Shown here piece after piece: positions 33,571 to 42,291 of a stretch of 42,291 nucleotides of DNA. Below the pieces are notes generated by a model that was not told the DNA's origin, made no database searches, and was given only the letters and a program-made list of their open reading frames with translations. The number at the start of each line of letters is the position of its first letter. The stretch's first letter is position 1. The position numbers and the translations under genes are program-made. Source of the stretch: Asaia bogorensis (GTDB lineage Bacteria; Pseudomonadota; Alphaproteobacteria; Reyranellales; Reyranellaceae); the NCBI GenBank assembly GCA_945905835.1, contig CAMDQJ010000019.1:1-42291 (forward strand), in the 5' to 3' direction.

Positions 33571-34497
33571 ATGACATTCGTCGCCCCGCACGCCGCCTTG
33601 CTGGTGCTCAATCCCATCGCCGGCCGCCGCCGCCGCGGCCTGGTCGAATCAGTGGTGAGCCATGTGCGCGCCGAGGGCTGGACCGTCGATGTCGTCGAAA
33701 CCACCGCGGCAGGCGATGCGCGGCGCCTTGCCGAGAGCTGCGAGGCTACGCGCTATGCCGTGATTGTCGTCGCCGGCGGCGACGGCACGATCAACGAGGT
33801 GGTGAACGGGCTCGCTTCGCGTGGCGATTCGGCACCGCCGGTGGCGATCATCCCGCTCGGCACGGCCAATGTGCTGGCGCAGGAACTGGGGCTGGATTTC
33901 TCCGCCACCGCGATCGCCGCCACCATCGTGGCGGGCCGAGCCCTGCTAGTTCGGCCAGGCCAGGCGAGCACGGCGGAATCGGCCCGGCATTTCTCCCTGA
34001 TGGCAGGTGCCGGCTTCGACGCCCATGTGGTCGCGGGCGTCAACGCCCTGCTCAAGCGTCGCCGGGGCAAGCTCGCCTATGTCTGGTGCTCGCTCGTGGA
34101 GGCGTCGCGCTACCGCCCGGTGCGCTATGCCGTGGAGATCGACGGCCAGCAATACGAGGCGGCTTCGGTGATCGTCTCGCGCGGCCGGCTCTATGCCGGC
34201 CCCTATGTCGTGGCGCCTTTGGTCACGCTCGTCGATCCGATCCTGCATGTCTGCCTTTTCGAGCGCTGGGGACGTGGCCATGTGCTGCGGTTTGGCCTGG
34301 CGCTCCGGCGGGGACGGCTGTCGCGGACAGCGGGCTATCGCGTGATCGCCGGCCGCGACGTGCGTATTTCCGTCGGTAGCGACGCCGGGGTGGCGCGCCG
34401 CCAGCCGCTGCAGATCGACGGCGACGACGCACTCAGCTTGCCGGTGAAGATCGCCATAGCTGCGGGTTCGGTGCGGGTACTGCAATCAGCGGTCTGA
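33571..34497 (+). CDS. Diacylglycerol/sphingosine kinase family lipid kinase
   Basis: 308-aa DAGK catalytic-domain protein. Nucleotide motif VVAGGDGTINEVVNGL (68-81) with the invariant GGDGT, the PLGTANVLAQEL (about 93-104) substrate-side loop, and a C-terminal beta-rich part ending PVKIAIAAGSVRVL. It phosphorylates a lipid hydroxyl, as in YegS/DgkB; it is peripheral or cytoplasmic, and the lipid is not identified. Start ATG 33571. Divergent from the metallophosphoesterase with 129 bp between, holding both promoters. The stop is followed 24 bp later by the hairpin-rich element at 34520-34636. Confidence 0.9.
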   Translation: MTFVAPHAALLVLNPIAGRRRRGLVESVVSHVRAEGWTVDVVETTAAGDARRLAESCEATRYAVIVVAGGDGTINEVVNGLASRGDSAPPVAIIPLGTANVLAQELGLDFSATAIAATIVAGRALLVRPGQASTAESARHFSLMAGAGFDAHVVAGVNALLKRRRGKLAYVWCSLVEASRYRPVRYAVEIDGQQYEAASVIVSRGRLYAGPYVVAPLVTLVDPILHVCLFERWGRGHVLRFGLALRRGRLSRTAGYRVIAGRDVRISVGSDAGVARRQPLQIDGDDALSLPVKIAIAAGSVRVLQSAV

Positions 34498-34519
34498 GCG
34501 GGCGCGGCCTGAACGGCCC

Positions 34520-34636
34520 GTTGCGGTATCATGTTACCGCAGGGGTGGGGTGGGGTGAGAAAGTGAGACAATCGCGAGAAATGCCGATGTCATCTGCATC
34601 GGATGTGTCTCACCCGCGTGAGACAACAGTGAGACA
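34520..34636. repeat. Hairpin-rich convergent spacer with GTGAGACA repeats
   Basis: Between two converging stops lie: inverted repeat TGCGGTA/TACCGCA (34522-34528, 34535-34541); three G4 runs separated by single T (34542-34555); inverted repeat CCGATG/CATCGG (34584-34589, 34597-34602); inverted repeat TGTCTCAC/GTGAGACA (34606-34613, 34618-34625, loop CCGC); and direct GTGAGACA copies at 34563, 34618 and 34629, plus a shortened GTGAGA at 34555. The last two full copies are 11 bp apart. No U-tract follows, so it is not a simple intrinsic terminator. Confidence 0.6.
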
Positions 34637-34667
34637 GTGACTCGCTGCTAGGGTCTTTCCGTCATGG

Positions 34668-35870
34668 TCAGCGCGTTGCGCTCTGCAGCTTGCGCACCAT
34701 GTCGGGCGTCGGATGGCCGTCGGCCGGCAGGCCGGCCTGCTTCTGGAACAGGCGCACGCCGGTGCGCGTCTTGGGGCCGAGCAGGCCGTCGACGTCGTCG
34801 GTGTAGAAGCCGAGCTTGGCCAGCCGCGTCTGCATGTCGATCACCGTGTCGCGCGACAGCGGCTCGTCGTCGGCCGGCGGCGGCTGCATGACCGCGGAAC
34901 CGCCCGCGATTTGGCGCGCCAGGATGCCGACCGCGAGCGCATAGAGCGTCGAGCGGTTCCAGTTCATCACCGCCTTGAAATTCGGATAGAGGATGAAGGC
35001 GGGGCCCTTCCAGCCTGCCGGCAATATGATCGCCGCCGGGTCGTCGACATTGGGCAGCGGCTTGCCGCCCGCCAGCTTGACGCCCATGGCGGCCCAGGCC
35101 TTTACCGGCTTCTCGATGGTGGTGTCGGCCTGGTCGAGCGGGAAATTCTGCGGCATGACGACTTCGTCGCTCGACGGCAGGCCCGGCTTGAAACCGATGC
35201 CGCGCAAAAAGTTGGCGGCCGAGGTCAGCGCGTCGGGAACGCTGCTCCAGATGTCGACCTTGCCGTCGCCGTCGCGGTCGATCGCCCATTTGGTGAAGGT
35301 CGAGGGCATGAACTGCATGTTGCCCATGGCGCCGGCCCACGAGCCTCGCATCTGCGGGCTGGTCATGTGGTTCATGGCGAGGATCCGCAGCGCCTGTACC
35401 GCTTCGTTGCTGAAGAACGCCGCGCGCTTGGTCGAGCAGGCGAGCGTCGTCACCGAGCGCAGGACCTGGAAGTCGCCCATGAAGCCGCCGAAGTTGGTCT
35501 CCAGCCCCCAGAAGGCCATCAGGTATTGCGGCGCTATGCTGTACTCGGCACTGAGCTGGTCGAGCAGGCCACGATGGCGCGCCATCATCTGCTGGCCTTT
35601 GGCGATGCGCTCGGACGAGACCGAGGAGCCGACATATTTGGCGTAGGTCAGCGAGAATTCGGGCTGGCGCGAGTCGAGCTCGATCACCTTGGGATCGGAC
35701 GTGAGGTTGCGGAAGGCGGTGTCCGCAACCGCGGCCGGCACGCCCTGGCGCACCGCCTCGGTCTTGATGTCGGCCAGGCAGGCGCGGAAGTCGCGTTCTT
35801 GCGCCGATGCCGGGGTTGTTGCGAGCGCCGTCGTTGCGGCGAGGAGAGCGAGGAGGAGGGAGCTCTTCAT
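34668..35870 (-). CDS. Lytic murein transglycosylase B-type
   Basis: 400 aa from ATG 35870. Signal peptide about 1-24 (SSLLLALLAATTALATTPASA). The SLT_2/MltB catalytic domain contains the Glu 124 acid in FWGLETNFGGF, then ACSTKRAAFFSNEAVQAL, MGNMQFMPSTFTKWAID, DGDGKVDIWSSVPDAL. A C-terminal peptidoglycan-binding_1 domain (about 335-395) has IDMQTRLAKLGFY, DGLLGPKTRTGVRLFQ. It cleaves glycan strands to 1,6-anhydromuramyl ends in the periplasm; no lipobox Cys is present, so it is soluble or weakly bound. A GTG at 35876 is an alternative start. It follows pmbA by 13 bp as the third gene of the leuA unit. Confidence 0.92.
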   Translation of the reverse strand: MKSSLLLALLAATTALATTPASAQERDFRACLADIKTEAVRQGVPAAVADTAFRNLTSDPKVIELDSRQPEFSLTYAKYVGSSVSSERIAKGQQMMARHRGLLDQLSAEYSIAPQYLMAFWGLETNFGGFMGDFQVLRSVTTLACSTKRAAFFSNEAVQALRILAMNHMTSPQMRGSWAGAMGNMQFMPSTFTKWAIDRDGDGKVDIWSSVPDALTSAANFLRGIGFKPGLPSSDEVVMPQNFPLDQADTTIEKPVKAWAAMGVKLAGGKPLPNVDDPAAIILPAGWKGPAFILYPNFKAVMNWNRSTLYALAVGILARQIAGGSAVMQPPPADDEPLSRDTVIDMQTRLAKLGFYTDDVDGLLGPKTRTGVRLFQKQAGLPADGHPTPDMVRKLQSATR

Positions 35871-35883
35871 GCTCACGATTCTA

Positions 35884-37314
35884 TCACGACCCCGCGACGG
35901 TCATCCCTTCAATTCGCACCGTCGGCGCATTGGTGGCGCCCTTGAACTGCAGGTCGCTGGCCGGAACCATGTTGAGGAACATGTCCTTGAGGTTCCCCGC
36001 CACGGTGATGCCGCTCACCGGCCAGGCGAGCTTGCCGTTCTCGATCCAGAAGCCCGAGGCGCCGCGGCTGTAGTCGCCGGTGACGCCGTTTATTCCGAAG
36101 CCGATCAGGTCGGTGATGAAGAGGCCGCTCTTGATGTCGGCAATCAGCTCGTCGACCGAAAGTTTGCCCTTCTCGAGATAGAGGTTGGACGTCGAGGGCG
36201 AGGGCGGGCCCGAGGTGCCGCGCGAGGCGTGGCCCGTCGGCTTGAGGTTGAGCTGCCGCGCGGCGGCGAGGTCGAGCAGCCAGGTGGTGAGCACGCCGTC
36301 GTCGATGATGGCGTAGCGCTTGGTCGGCAGGCCCTCGGCGTCGAACGGCTTGCTGCCCTGGCCGCGCTTGCGCAGCGGGTTGTCGACGATGCGGATGCCG
36401 GCGGCGAAGATCTGCGCGCCCATCTTGTCCTTGAGGAACGAGGTGCCGCGGGCCACCAACCGGCCATTGATGGCGCCGGCGAGATGGCCGACCAGGCCGC
36501 CCGAGACGCGCCGGTCGTAGACCACCGGCACGCGGGCACTGGGCGCCTTCTTGGGATTGAGGCGCTCGACGGCGAATTTGCCGGCGTTGCGGCCGACTTT
36601 TGCCGGCGACATCAGGTCGTCGAAATACACGGCGCTCGACCATTCGTAGTCGCGCTCCATGCCGGTGCCTTCGCCGGCCAGCATCGAGGCCGACAGCGAG
36701 CTGCCGCTGCGCTTGTAGCCGCCGACGAAGCCGTTGGAGGCGGCCAGCATGATCGAGCTGCGCCCCCAGCTGGCGTCGGCGCCTTCGGAGTTGGTGACGC
36801 CCTTCACGGAACGCGCCGCATCCTCGGTCTCGGCGGCGAGAGCCAGGAGCGTCTTGGCCGACGGCGTGTATTTGTCGTTGAGGTCGAGGTCCGGCCATTT
36901 GGTGGCCAGCAGTTCCTCCGGCGCGATGCCGCACACCGGGTCTTCCGGCACGGCACGGGCCATGTCGACGCAGCGCCGGGCGAGCGTGCGCAGCGCCGTA
37001 GGCGAGAAGTCGGTCGAGGAGACGAAGGCCTGGCGGTGTCCGACGAACACGCGCAGGCCGAGATCGCGGCCCTCGCTGCTCTCGAGCTTCTCGCGCTTGC
37101 CCAGCCGCTGGGCGACCGAGATCGACTCGCCGTGCACGTAGAGTGCATCGGCGGAGTCGGCGCCGGCCGCCTTGGCCCATTTCAGCAGGTCGGCCAGGAC
37201 ATTGGTGTCCGGCGCGGATTTCTTCGCTGCCGCCTTGCGCACAGGTTTGTGGGCCGGCTTGGCGGCGGGCTTGCGGGCGACTTTGCGGGGGGCGGGTTTC
37301 TTGCGTTTGGCCAT
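35884..37314 (-). CDS. pmbA: TldD/PmbA (TldE) family metallopeptidase subunit
   Basis: 476 aa, partner of TldD in the heterodimeric protease that trims peptides such as microcin B17 and CcdA antitoxin. Body: SEGRDLGLRVFVGHRQAFVS, LARRCVDMARAVPEDPVCGI, NGFVGGYKRSGSSLSASMLA, GASGFWIENGKLAWPVSGIT; PmbA subunits lack the HExxxH motif carried by TldD, and I see none here. An unusual N-terminal extension (KRKKPAPRKVARKPAAKPAH and more, about 35 residues) is Lys/Ala/Pro-rich, like histone H1 tails; ATG 37314 is the only start giving it, but the core would begin near PDTNVLADLLKWAK. It lies ten bp after leuA and thirteen before mltB. Confidence 0.9.
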   Translation of the reverse strand: MAKRKKPAPRKVARKPAAKPAHKPVRKAAAKKSAPDTNVLADLLKWAKAAGADSADALYVHGESISVAQRLGKREKLESSEGRDLGLRVFVGHRQAFVSSTDFSPTALRTLARRCVDMARAVPEDPVCGIAPEELLATKWPDLDLNDKYTPSAKTLLALAAETEDAARSVKGVTNSEGADASWGRSSIMLAASNGFVGGYKRSGSSLSASMLAGEGTGMERDYEWSSAVYFDDLMSPAKVGRNAGKFAVERLNPKKAPSARVPVVYDRRVSGGLVGHLAGAINGRLVARGTSFLKDKMGAQIFAAGIRIVDNPLRKRGQGSKPFDAEGLPTKRYAIIDDGVLTTWLLDLAAARQLNLKPTGHASRGTSGPPSPSTSNLYLEKGKLSVDELIADIKSGLFITDLIGFGINGVTGDYSRGASGFWIENGKLAWPVSGITVAGNLKDMFLNMVPASDLQFKGATNAPTVRIEGMTVAGS

Positions 37315-37324
37315 GACGGCCGTT

Positions 37325-39070
<1,746 letters not shown>

Positions 39071-39135
39071 CTAAGCGAACATTGCGATGGAAGGGCGAGT
39101 GGGCGGCGGCTGTTGGAAAGGCAGAGAGACGGACG

Positions 39136-39168
39136 ACAAAGCAACCCGCAGGGCCCCGGGAATGGGGC
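39136..39168 (-). promoter_or_regulatory. Leucine attenuator stems
   Basis: Downstream of the leader stop, two GC-rich stems share the CGGG/CCCC tract and so are mutually exclusive: GCCCC/GGGGC (39153-39157 with 39164-39168) and CCCG/CGGG (39145-39148 with 39157-39160). On the minus strand the second is followed by TTGCTTTGT (39136-39144), a weak U-rich tract as in a terminator. Stems are short; a fold prediction is needed to decide the true terminator and anti-terminator. Confidence 0.5.
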
Positions 39169-39174
39169 GGCGGA

Positions 39175-39207
39175 TCAGCCGATAAGTCGAAGCGTCTTCA
39201 GTAGCAT
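39175..39207 (-). CDS. leuA leader peptide (10 aa, four leucines)
   Basis: ATG 39207 to TGA 39175-39177 encodes MLLKTLRLIG: Leu at 2, 3, 6 and 8, i.e. four of ten residues, using CTA, CTG, CTT and CTT codons. It precedes leuA by 140 bp and is followed by overlapping GC-rich stems, the standard layout of a leucine attenuator (translation of the leader senses charged tRNA-Leu). There is no ribosome site in the six bases between the -10 box and the ATG, so translation would start at the first base of the transcript. Leaderless leader peptides are known in alphaproteobacterial trp attenuators. Assignment of the regulation is inference. Confidence 0.8.
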   Translation of the reverse strand: MLLKTLRLIG

Positions 39208-39213
39208 GCCGCC

Positions 39214-39241
39214 ACAATACGGCCGCGCTGACAGGAGTCAA
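39214..39241 (-). promoter_or_regulatory. leuA promoter
   Basis: Minus-strand -35 TTGACT (plus 39236-39241), 16-bp spacer and -10 TATTGT (39214-39219). Six bases (39208-39213) then separate the -10 from the leader ATG at 39207, which therefore falls at the expected transcription start. The -35 overlaps by two bases the foot of the inverted repeat at 39240-39273. Confidence 0.75.
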
Positions 39242-39273
39242 CCCACCGGGCCGCGGCTGCCGCCCGGTGGGTT
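39240..39273. terminator. Inverted repeat upstream of leuA promoter
   Basis: Perfect 12-bp stem AACCCACCGGGC (39240-39251) and GCCCGGTGGGTT (39262-39273) with a 10-nt loop. It lies 23 bases after the stop of the small secreted-protein gene on the minus strand, so it probably terminates that transcript before the leuA promoter. The T run is short (TT) on that strand. Confidence 0.7.
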
Positions 39274-39295
39274 TCCTGCTGGGACGTCGAAGGCT

Positions 39296-39568
39296 TTAGC
39301 GAAGCGGGATCGTGAAGTTCAGGTTCACGCCGGAGTCGACCGGCACCTGGTACATGGGCTGCGGCATGACATAGACCGGACGCTCGACCACACGCGGCCG
39401 GTCGTAGCGGTGCCAGTCATTGCCGCCGTGGCGATGATGGTCGTAGTAGCGGTGATCCTCGCGGTCCCACCGGTCATCGTCGCGCGCCTGGGCGCCCGCC
39501 GTGAAGGTGAAAACCGCGGCGCTCGCAATTGCAGTCGCCGTCAGGGTCCGCCAGTTGAGGATGCTCAT
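39296..39568 (-). CDS. Small secreted His/Asp/Arg-rich protein
   Basis: 90 aa with a ribosome site GGGAGA eight bases before ATG 39568. Residues 1-29 look like a signal peptide with the end TFTAGAQA; the mature segment RDDDRWDREDHRYYDHHRHG is rich in charged and His residues, followed by YDRPRVVERPVYVMPQPMY and NLNFTIPLR. This is typical of small periplasmic proteins of unknown function (some bind metal). I recognise no family. It is separated from leuA by a strong inverted repeat and is divergent from the CaiB gene by 146 bp. Confidence 0.7.
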   Translation of the reverse strand: MSILNWRTLTATAIASAAVFTFTAGAQARDDDRWDREDHRYYDHHRHGGNDWHRYDRPRVVERPVYVMPQPMYQVPVDSGVNLNFTIPLR

Positions 39569-39714
39569 TTGAAGTCTCCCTTCGTGAATTTACCTACGAG
39601 GGGGATACGGGGCCGATTGTGGCGGAATGGGGAGATCCCGTGGTCATTTGACGATGTTTCGCCTGGCTGCGGCCCGAGGCTATGATGGCTCAACGAATAT
39701 AGGGGGAAGACGCA

Positions 39715-40908
39715 ATGGCGGGCCCGTTGGCCGGAGTACGCATTCTCGACTGCACGACAGTCGTGTTGGGCCCATGGGCCGCGCAACAACTGGGCGATCT
39801 CGGCGCCGACGTGATCAAGATCGAGCCGCCCGAGGGCGATACCACGCGCCAGCTCGGGCCGGCGCGCCATCCCGGCATGGCCGCCTTCTATCTCGGCTGC
39901 AACCGCTCCAAGCGCTCGATTGTGCTCGACCTCAAGCAGCCGTCCGGCCTCAAGGCGTTGTTCAAGCTCGCTGAGACGGCCGACGTGTTAATGCACAATT
40001 ATCGGCCCGAGCCCGCCAAGCGTTTGGGCGTCGAGTACGAGAAGTTCGAGAAAATCAATCCGCGCCTGGTCTACCTCGCGACCTATGGCTATCGCGCCGC
40101 CGGCCCGATGGGGCCGAAGGCCGCCTATGACGACATCATCCAGGCGGGCTCGGGCCTTGCCGCGCTGCAGAGCGTGGTTGCCGGCCAGCCGCGCTTCCTG
40201 CCGACCATCGTGGCCGACAAGACGAGTTCCAACGGCGTCGTCTCGGCTCTGCTCGCGGCACTCTATGCGCGCGAGAAGACCGGCCAGGGCCAGGCGGTCG
40301 AAGTGCCGATGTTCGAGACGCTGGTTTCCTTCGTCATGGTCGAGCACCTCTACGGCGAGACCTTCATCCCCGCGCTCGACACCGCTGGCTACAAGCGCGT
40401 GCTCAACAAGGAGCGGCGCCCGTATCCCTCGAAGGACGGCTACTTCGCGCTGCTGCCCTATACCGACAACCACTGGAAGGAATTCTGCACCCTGGTCGGC
40501 CGGCCCGATCTTGCCGCCGATGCTCGTTTCCAGGGACTGGCCAACCGCCTGAAGAACGTCGAGCAGTACTACGCCACGCTGGCCACGCTTTGCGCCCTGC
40601 GCACCAACGCCGAATGGATCGAGCTGCTGAAGAACTCCAACGTGCCGCACGGGCCGGTCAATACGCTCGACGACCTGTTCGTCGACCCGCAGCTGCAGGC
40701 GACCGGCTATTGGACGGAGGTCGACCATCCGACCGAGGGCAAGCTGCGCATGCCGGGCATCCCGCCGCGCTTCAGCAAGACCAAGCCCGAGGTCACGCGC
40801 CTGCAGCCGCGGCTGGGCGAGCACAGCGTCGAGGTGCTGAAAGAGGCGGGGTTTACGGGCGGTGAAATCGACGCCATGCTGAAATCGGGCGCGACCAAGA
40901 CGGCCTAG
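39715..40908 (+). CDS. CaiB/BaiF-type CoA transferase
   Basis: 397-aa family III CoA transferase. The N-terminal VRILDCTTVVLGPWAAQQLG, GADVIKIEPPEGD and CNRSKRSIVLDLK segments and the catalytic Asp 168 in VADKTSSNGVV are standard; the C-terminal half includes PHGPVNTLDDLFVDPQLQAT. It forms interlocked dimers and moves CoA between an acyl-CoA and a carboxylic acid; the acid is unknown. The next gene, 41 bp downstream with GGAGG, is a Bug-type binding protein, a pairing common in Rhodospirillales and Burkholderiales that suggests uptake and activation of an organic acid. Confidence 0.92.
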   Translation: MAGPLAGVRILDCTTVVLGPWAAQQLGDLGADVIKIEPPEGDTTRQLGPARHPGMAAFYLGCNRSKRSIVLDLKQPSGLKALFKLAETADVLMHNYRPEPAKRLGVEYEKFEKINPRLVYLATYGYRAAGPMGPKAAYDDIIQAGSGLAALQSVVAGQPRFLPTIVADKTSSNGVVSALLAALYAREKTGQGQAVEVPMFETLVSFVMVEHLYGETFIPALDTAGYKRVLNKERRPYPSKDGYFALLPYTDNHWKEFCTLVGRPDLAADARFQGLANRLKNVEQYYATLATLCALRTNAEWIELLKNSNVPHGPVNTLDDLFVDPQLQATGYWTEVDHPTEGKLRMPGIPPRFSKTKPEVTRLQPRLGEHSVEVLKEAGFTGGEIDAMLKSGATKTA

Positions 40909-40949
40909 AGACCGTCGCCGAGAAGAGTCGCCGCCTTAGGGAGGCTAAC

Positions 40950-41951
40950 ATGATCGTCCGTCCGACGCGGCGCGAAGTGCTGCGCCATGGAACCGCTTCA
41001 GCGGCAATCGCCGCGCTTCCAGCTACATTGGCAGCGCCCGCCATCGCTCAAGCCTGGCCAAGCAAGCCGATCCGCATCGTTTGCGGCTATCCGGCGGGCG
41101 GGCTCACCGACATCTTCGCCCGCGCCTACGGCGATTACATCTCCCAGACAACCGGCCAGCCGGTGCATGTCGAGAACAAGGCCGGTGCGAGCGGCGCCAT
41201 CGCCGCCGAGCAGGTGAAGTCGGCGGCGCCCGACGGCTACACGCTGATGTGGACGATCTCGACCACCATGATCATGAACAAGGTGCTGTTCAAGAAACTG
41301 CCCTACGATCCCGACAAGGATTTCGCGCTGATCTCGTGGATGGATGCCGGTCATCTGCCGACGATCGTGAGCAAGAACGTGCCGGCGACAAACCTCAAGG
41401 AGTTCGTCGAGTACGCGCGCAACAACAAGGTGAGCCTGGGCACCTACGGCGCCGGATCCTACAGCCACGTTGTGGTCGAGGGTCTGAACCGTTCTTTCGA
41501 TCTCAAGATGGAGGCCGTGCACTATCGCGGCGAGGCGCCGATGTGGATCGACGTCGGCTCGGGCTCGGTGCAGGGCGGCAGCGGCAGCTACGCCGCCGCC
41601 GCGAGCGTGCTGCAGACCGGCAACGGACGGCCGATCGCGGTGCCCACCAAGACGCGCATGAAGAAGCTGCCGGACATCGGCACGTTCTACGAGCAGGGAG
41701 CGACCGATATCGCCTTCCAGGTCCAGGGCTTCATTTGCCTGGTCGGTCCGATCGGCATGCCCAAGGAACTCGTGAAGAAGCTTTCCGATATGATGGTCGA
41801 GGGCGGCAAGAGCGAGCGCATCCAGAAGATCCTGGATACCTTCGGCATCGATCGCGCGGCGCAAGACAGCGCCTTCTTCGAGAAATTCATGGTCGAGCAG
41901 GGCCCGGTCTGGATCGATCTGGTGAAGGGCCTGAACATGGAGCCGCAGTAG
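40950..41951 (+). CDS. Bug/TctC-family periplasmic binding protein
   Basis: 333 aa. The N-terminus has a twin-arginine-like RREVLRHG and a hydrophobic stretch to LAAPAIAQA, then mature WPSKPIRIVCGYPAGGLTDI, the conserved YPAGG loop of tripartite tricarboxylate (TTT) binding proteins, and GQPVHVENKAGASGAIAAEQ, DGYTLMWTIS and VGPIGMPKELVKKLSDMMVE. It binds a carboxylate in the periplasm. No TctA or TctB membrane genes are present, as is usual for the large orphan Bug family. It follows the CoA transferase and has ribosome site GGGAGG. Confidence 0.93.
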   Translation: MIVRPTRREVLRHGTASAAIAALPATLAAPAIAQAWPSKPIRIVCGYPAGGLTDIFARAYGDYISQTTGQPVHVENKAGASGAIAAEQVKSAAPDGYTLMWTISTTMIMNKVLFKKLPYDPDKDFALISWMDAGHLPTIVSKNVPATNLKEFVEYARNNKVSLGTYGAGSYSHVVVEGLNRSFDLKMEAVHYRGEAPMWIDVGSGSVQGGSGSYAAAASVLQTGNGRPIAVPTKTRMKKLPDIGTFYEQGATDIAFQVQGFICLVGPIGMPKELVKKLSDMMVEGGKSERIQKILDTFGIDRAAQDSAFFEKFMVEQGPVWIDLVKGLNMEPQ

Positions 41952-41963
41952 CGCTTCGAAAGC

Positions 41964-42118
41964 CTATTTCAGCAGCGCCGCCGCCTCGTGCTATGCGGCC
42001 GGCGCTTTCGCGCGTCAGCGCCGTTGCCAAGCGTGTGATCGCCTCGCCCGGTATGGCACTTGCCGGATATTCTCTGGCGACAGTCCATTCGATGGATTGC
42101 GCGTGCAGCGACGACTGT
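41964..42118 (-). pseudogene. Relic of a periplasmic solute-binding protein
   Basis: Minus-strand residues SSLHAQSIEWTVAREYPASA, IPGEAITRLATALTRESAGR read as the end of a signal peptide plus mature start of a TRAP DctP-like binding protein. At about 41985 the frame breaks, and another frame reads HEAAALLK and TAG (41964-41966), a plausible C-terminus. So the middle of the gene (about 280 residues) is missing, and the 5' end is cut at the insertion-sequence boundary. The family call is tentative. Confidence 0.45.
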
Positions 42119-42291
42119 AATGCGGACGAACTGACGAGACATCGGAGTTTTTTATAGGCGTTCGCGGAGTGCTTCGTAAGGAGCCTTTCCATTGAAGGCG
42201 CCATGGGGTCTGGAGAGATTGTAGAAGCGTTCCCATTCAGCCAGCTTTTGGTGAAGATCGATGTCATGGGTGTAAGTAAATGAGGTACTCC
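42116..42291 (-). mobile_element. End of an IS3/IS481-type insertion sequence
   Basis: The transposase end is at the window edge, so the element extends to the right. A probable terminus begins with TGT at 42116-42118 (TGT is a common IS481 end), adjacent to the solute-binding-protein relic. The other end and the inverted repeat cannot be checked here. Confidence 0.5.
42152..42291 (-). CDS. Transposase, C-terminal fragment (5' part beyond window)
   Basis: The frame STSFTYTHDIDLHQKLAEWE, then RFYNLSRPHGAFNGKAPYEA and LRERL with TAA (42152-42154), matches the C-terminal end of rve-domain transposases of the IS481/IS3 group: the RPHGALGGKTPYE-like motif after the catalytic Glu. It catalyses DDE strand transfer. 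Incomplete because the gene starts outside the window. It is on the minus strand, downstream of the Bug gene. Confidence 0.8.
   Translation of the reverse strand, partial: STSFTYTHDIDLHQKLAEWERFYNLSRPHGAFNGKAPYEALRERL

Noticed and set aside
34542..34555. G-quadruplex
   Set aside because: Only three G4 runs are present; a fourth is lacking nearby, so a stable intramolecular quadruplex is unsupported.

Overview
The window is a high-GC (roughly two-thirds G+C by eye), gene-dense bacterial chromosome segment. The gene content suggests an alphaproteobacterium of the Rhodospirillales/Reyranella type: a Bug/TTT-type binding protein, a CaiB-type CoA transferase, tandem enoyl-CoA hydratases, malonyl-CoA decarboxylase, a class III cyclase and a leucine attenuator with an apparently leaderless leader peptide. 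This is inferred from gene content; there is no rRNA to confirm it, and I found no tRNA or CRISPR array.

Layout. 1-4308: unrecognised partial gene, divergent from the ABC-F ATPase uup, then prfC. 4301-7218: two CgeB-like glycosyltransferase paralogues (one lacking its N-terminus, one lacking its stop) and two RidA paralogues, closed by a strong terminator. 7220-9870 (minus): FAD-linked oxidase, a response regulator with an amber codon, and three mini-genes. 9966-13475: shortened FkbM methyltransferase, SCP2-type thiolase overlapping a class III cyclase, and a convergent flavodoxin. 13542-16094: two enoyl-CoA hydratases and an SMP-30 lactonase. 16098-19759 (minus): frameshifted GIY-YIG-like relic, HigBA-like pair with an amber toxin, malonyl-CoA decarboxylase, GST and an AlkA fragment, head-to-head with a methyltransferase lacking its N-terminus. 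20453-22722: thiolase and an OmpA-family pseudogene. 22712-27907 (minus): apparent operon purD, MBL-fold hydrolase, queA, tgt, pncA. 27984-31445: orphan Phd antitoxin, xseA, RraA-like and FAH-family enzymes. 31458-33441 (minus): EamA transporter, VOC protein, truncated metallophosphoesterase. 33571-34497: diacylglycerol-kinase-family gene, followed by a hairpin-rich convergent spacer. 34668-39568 (minus): mltB, pmbA, leuA with leader peptide, and a small secreted protein. 39715-42291: CaiB-type CoA transferase, Bug-type binding protein, a binding-protein relic and the end of an insertion sequence.

Two themes stand out. First, the leuA leader: a good sigma70-like promoter places the predicted start site on the A of the ATG of a ten-residue, four-leucine peptide, so translation of the leader is probably leaderless; GC-rich stems follow. 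Second, at least ten lesions (amber codons, frameshifts, internal or end deletions, in-frame fusion scars) lie in accessory genes, while every core gene here (prfC, uup, tgt, queA, purD, xseA, leuA) reads intact. This looks like ongoing gene decay, although assembly error must be excluded lesion by lesion. I did not find a clearly new multi-gene system; the regulatory leader and the decay pattern are the most informative signals.
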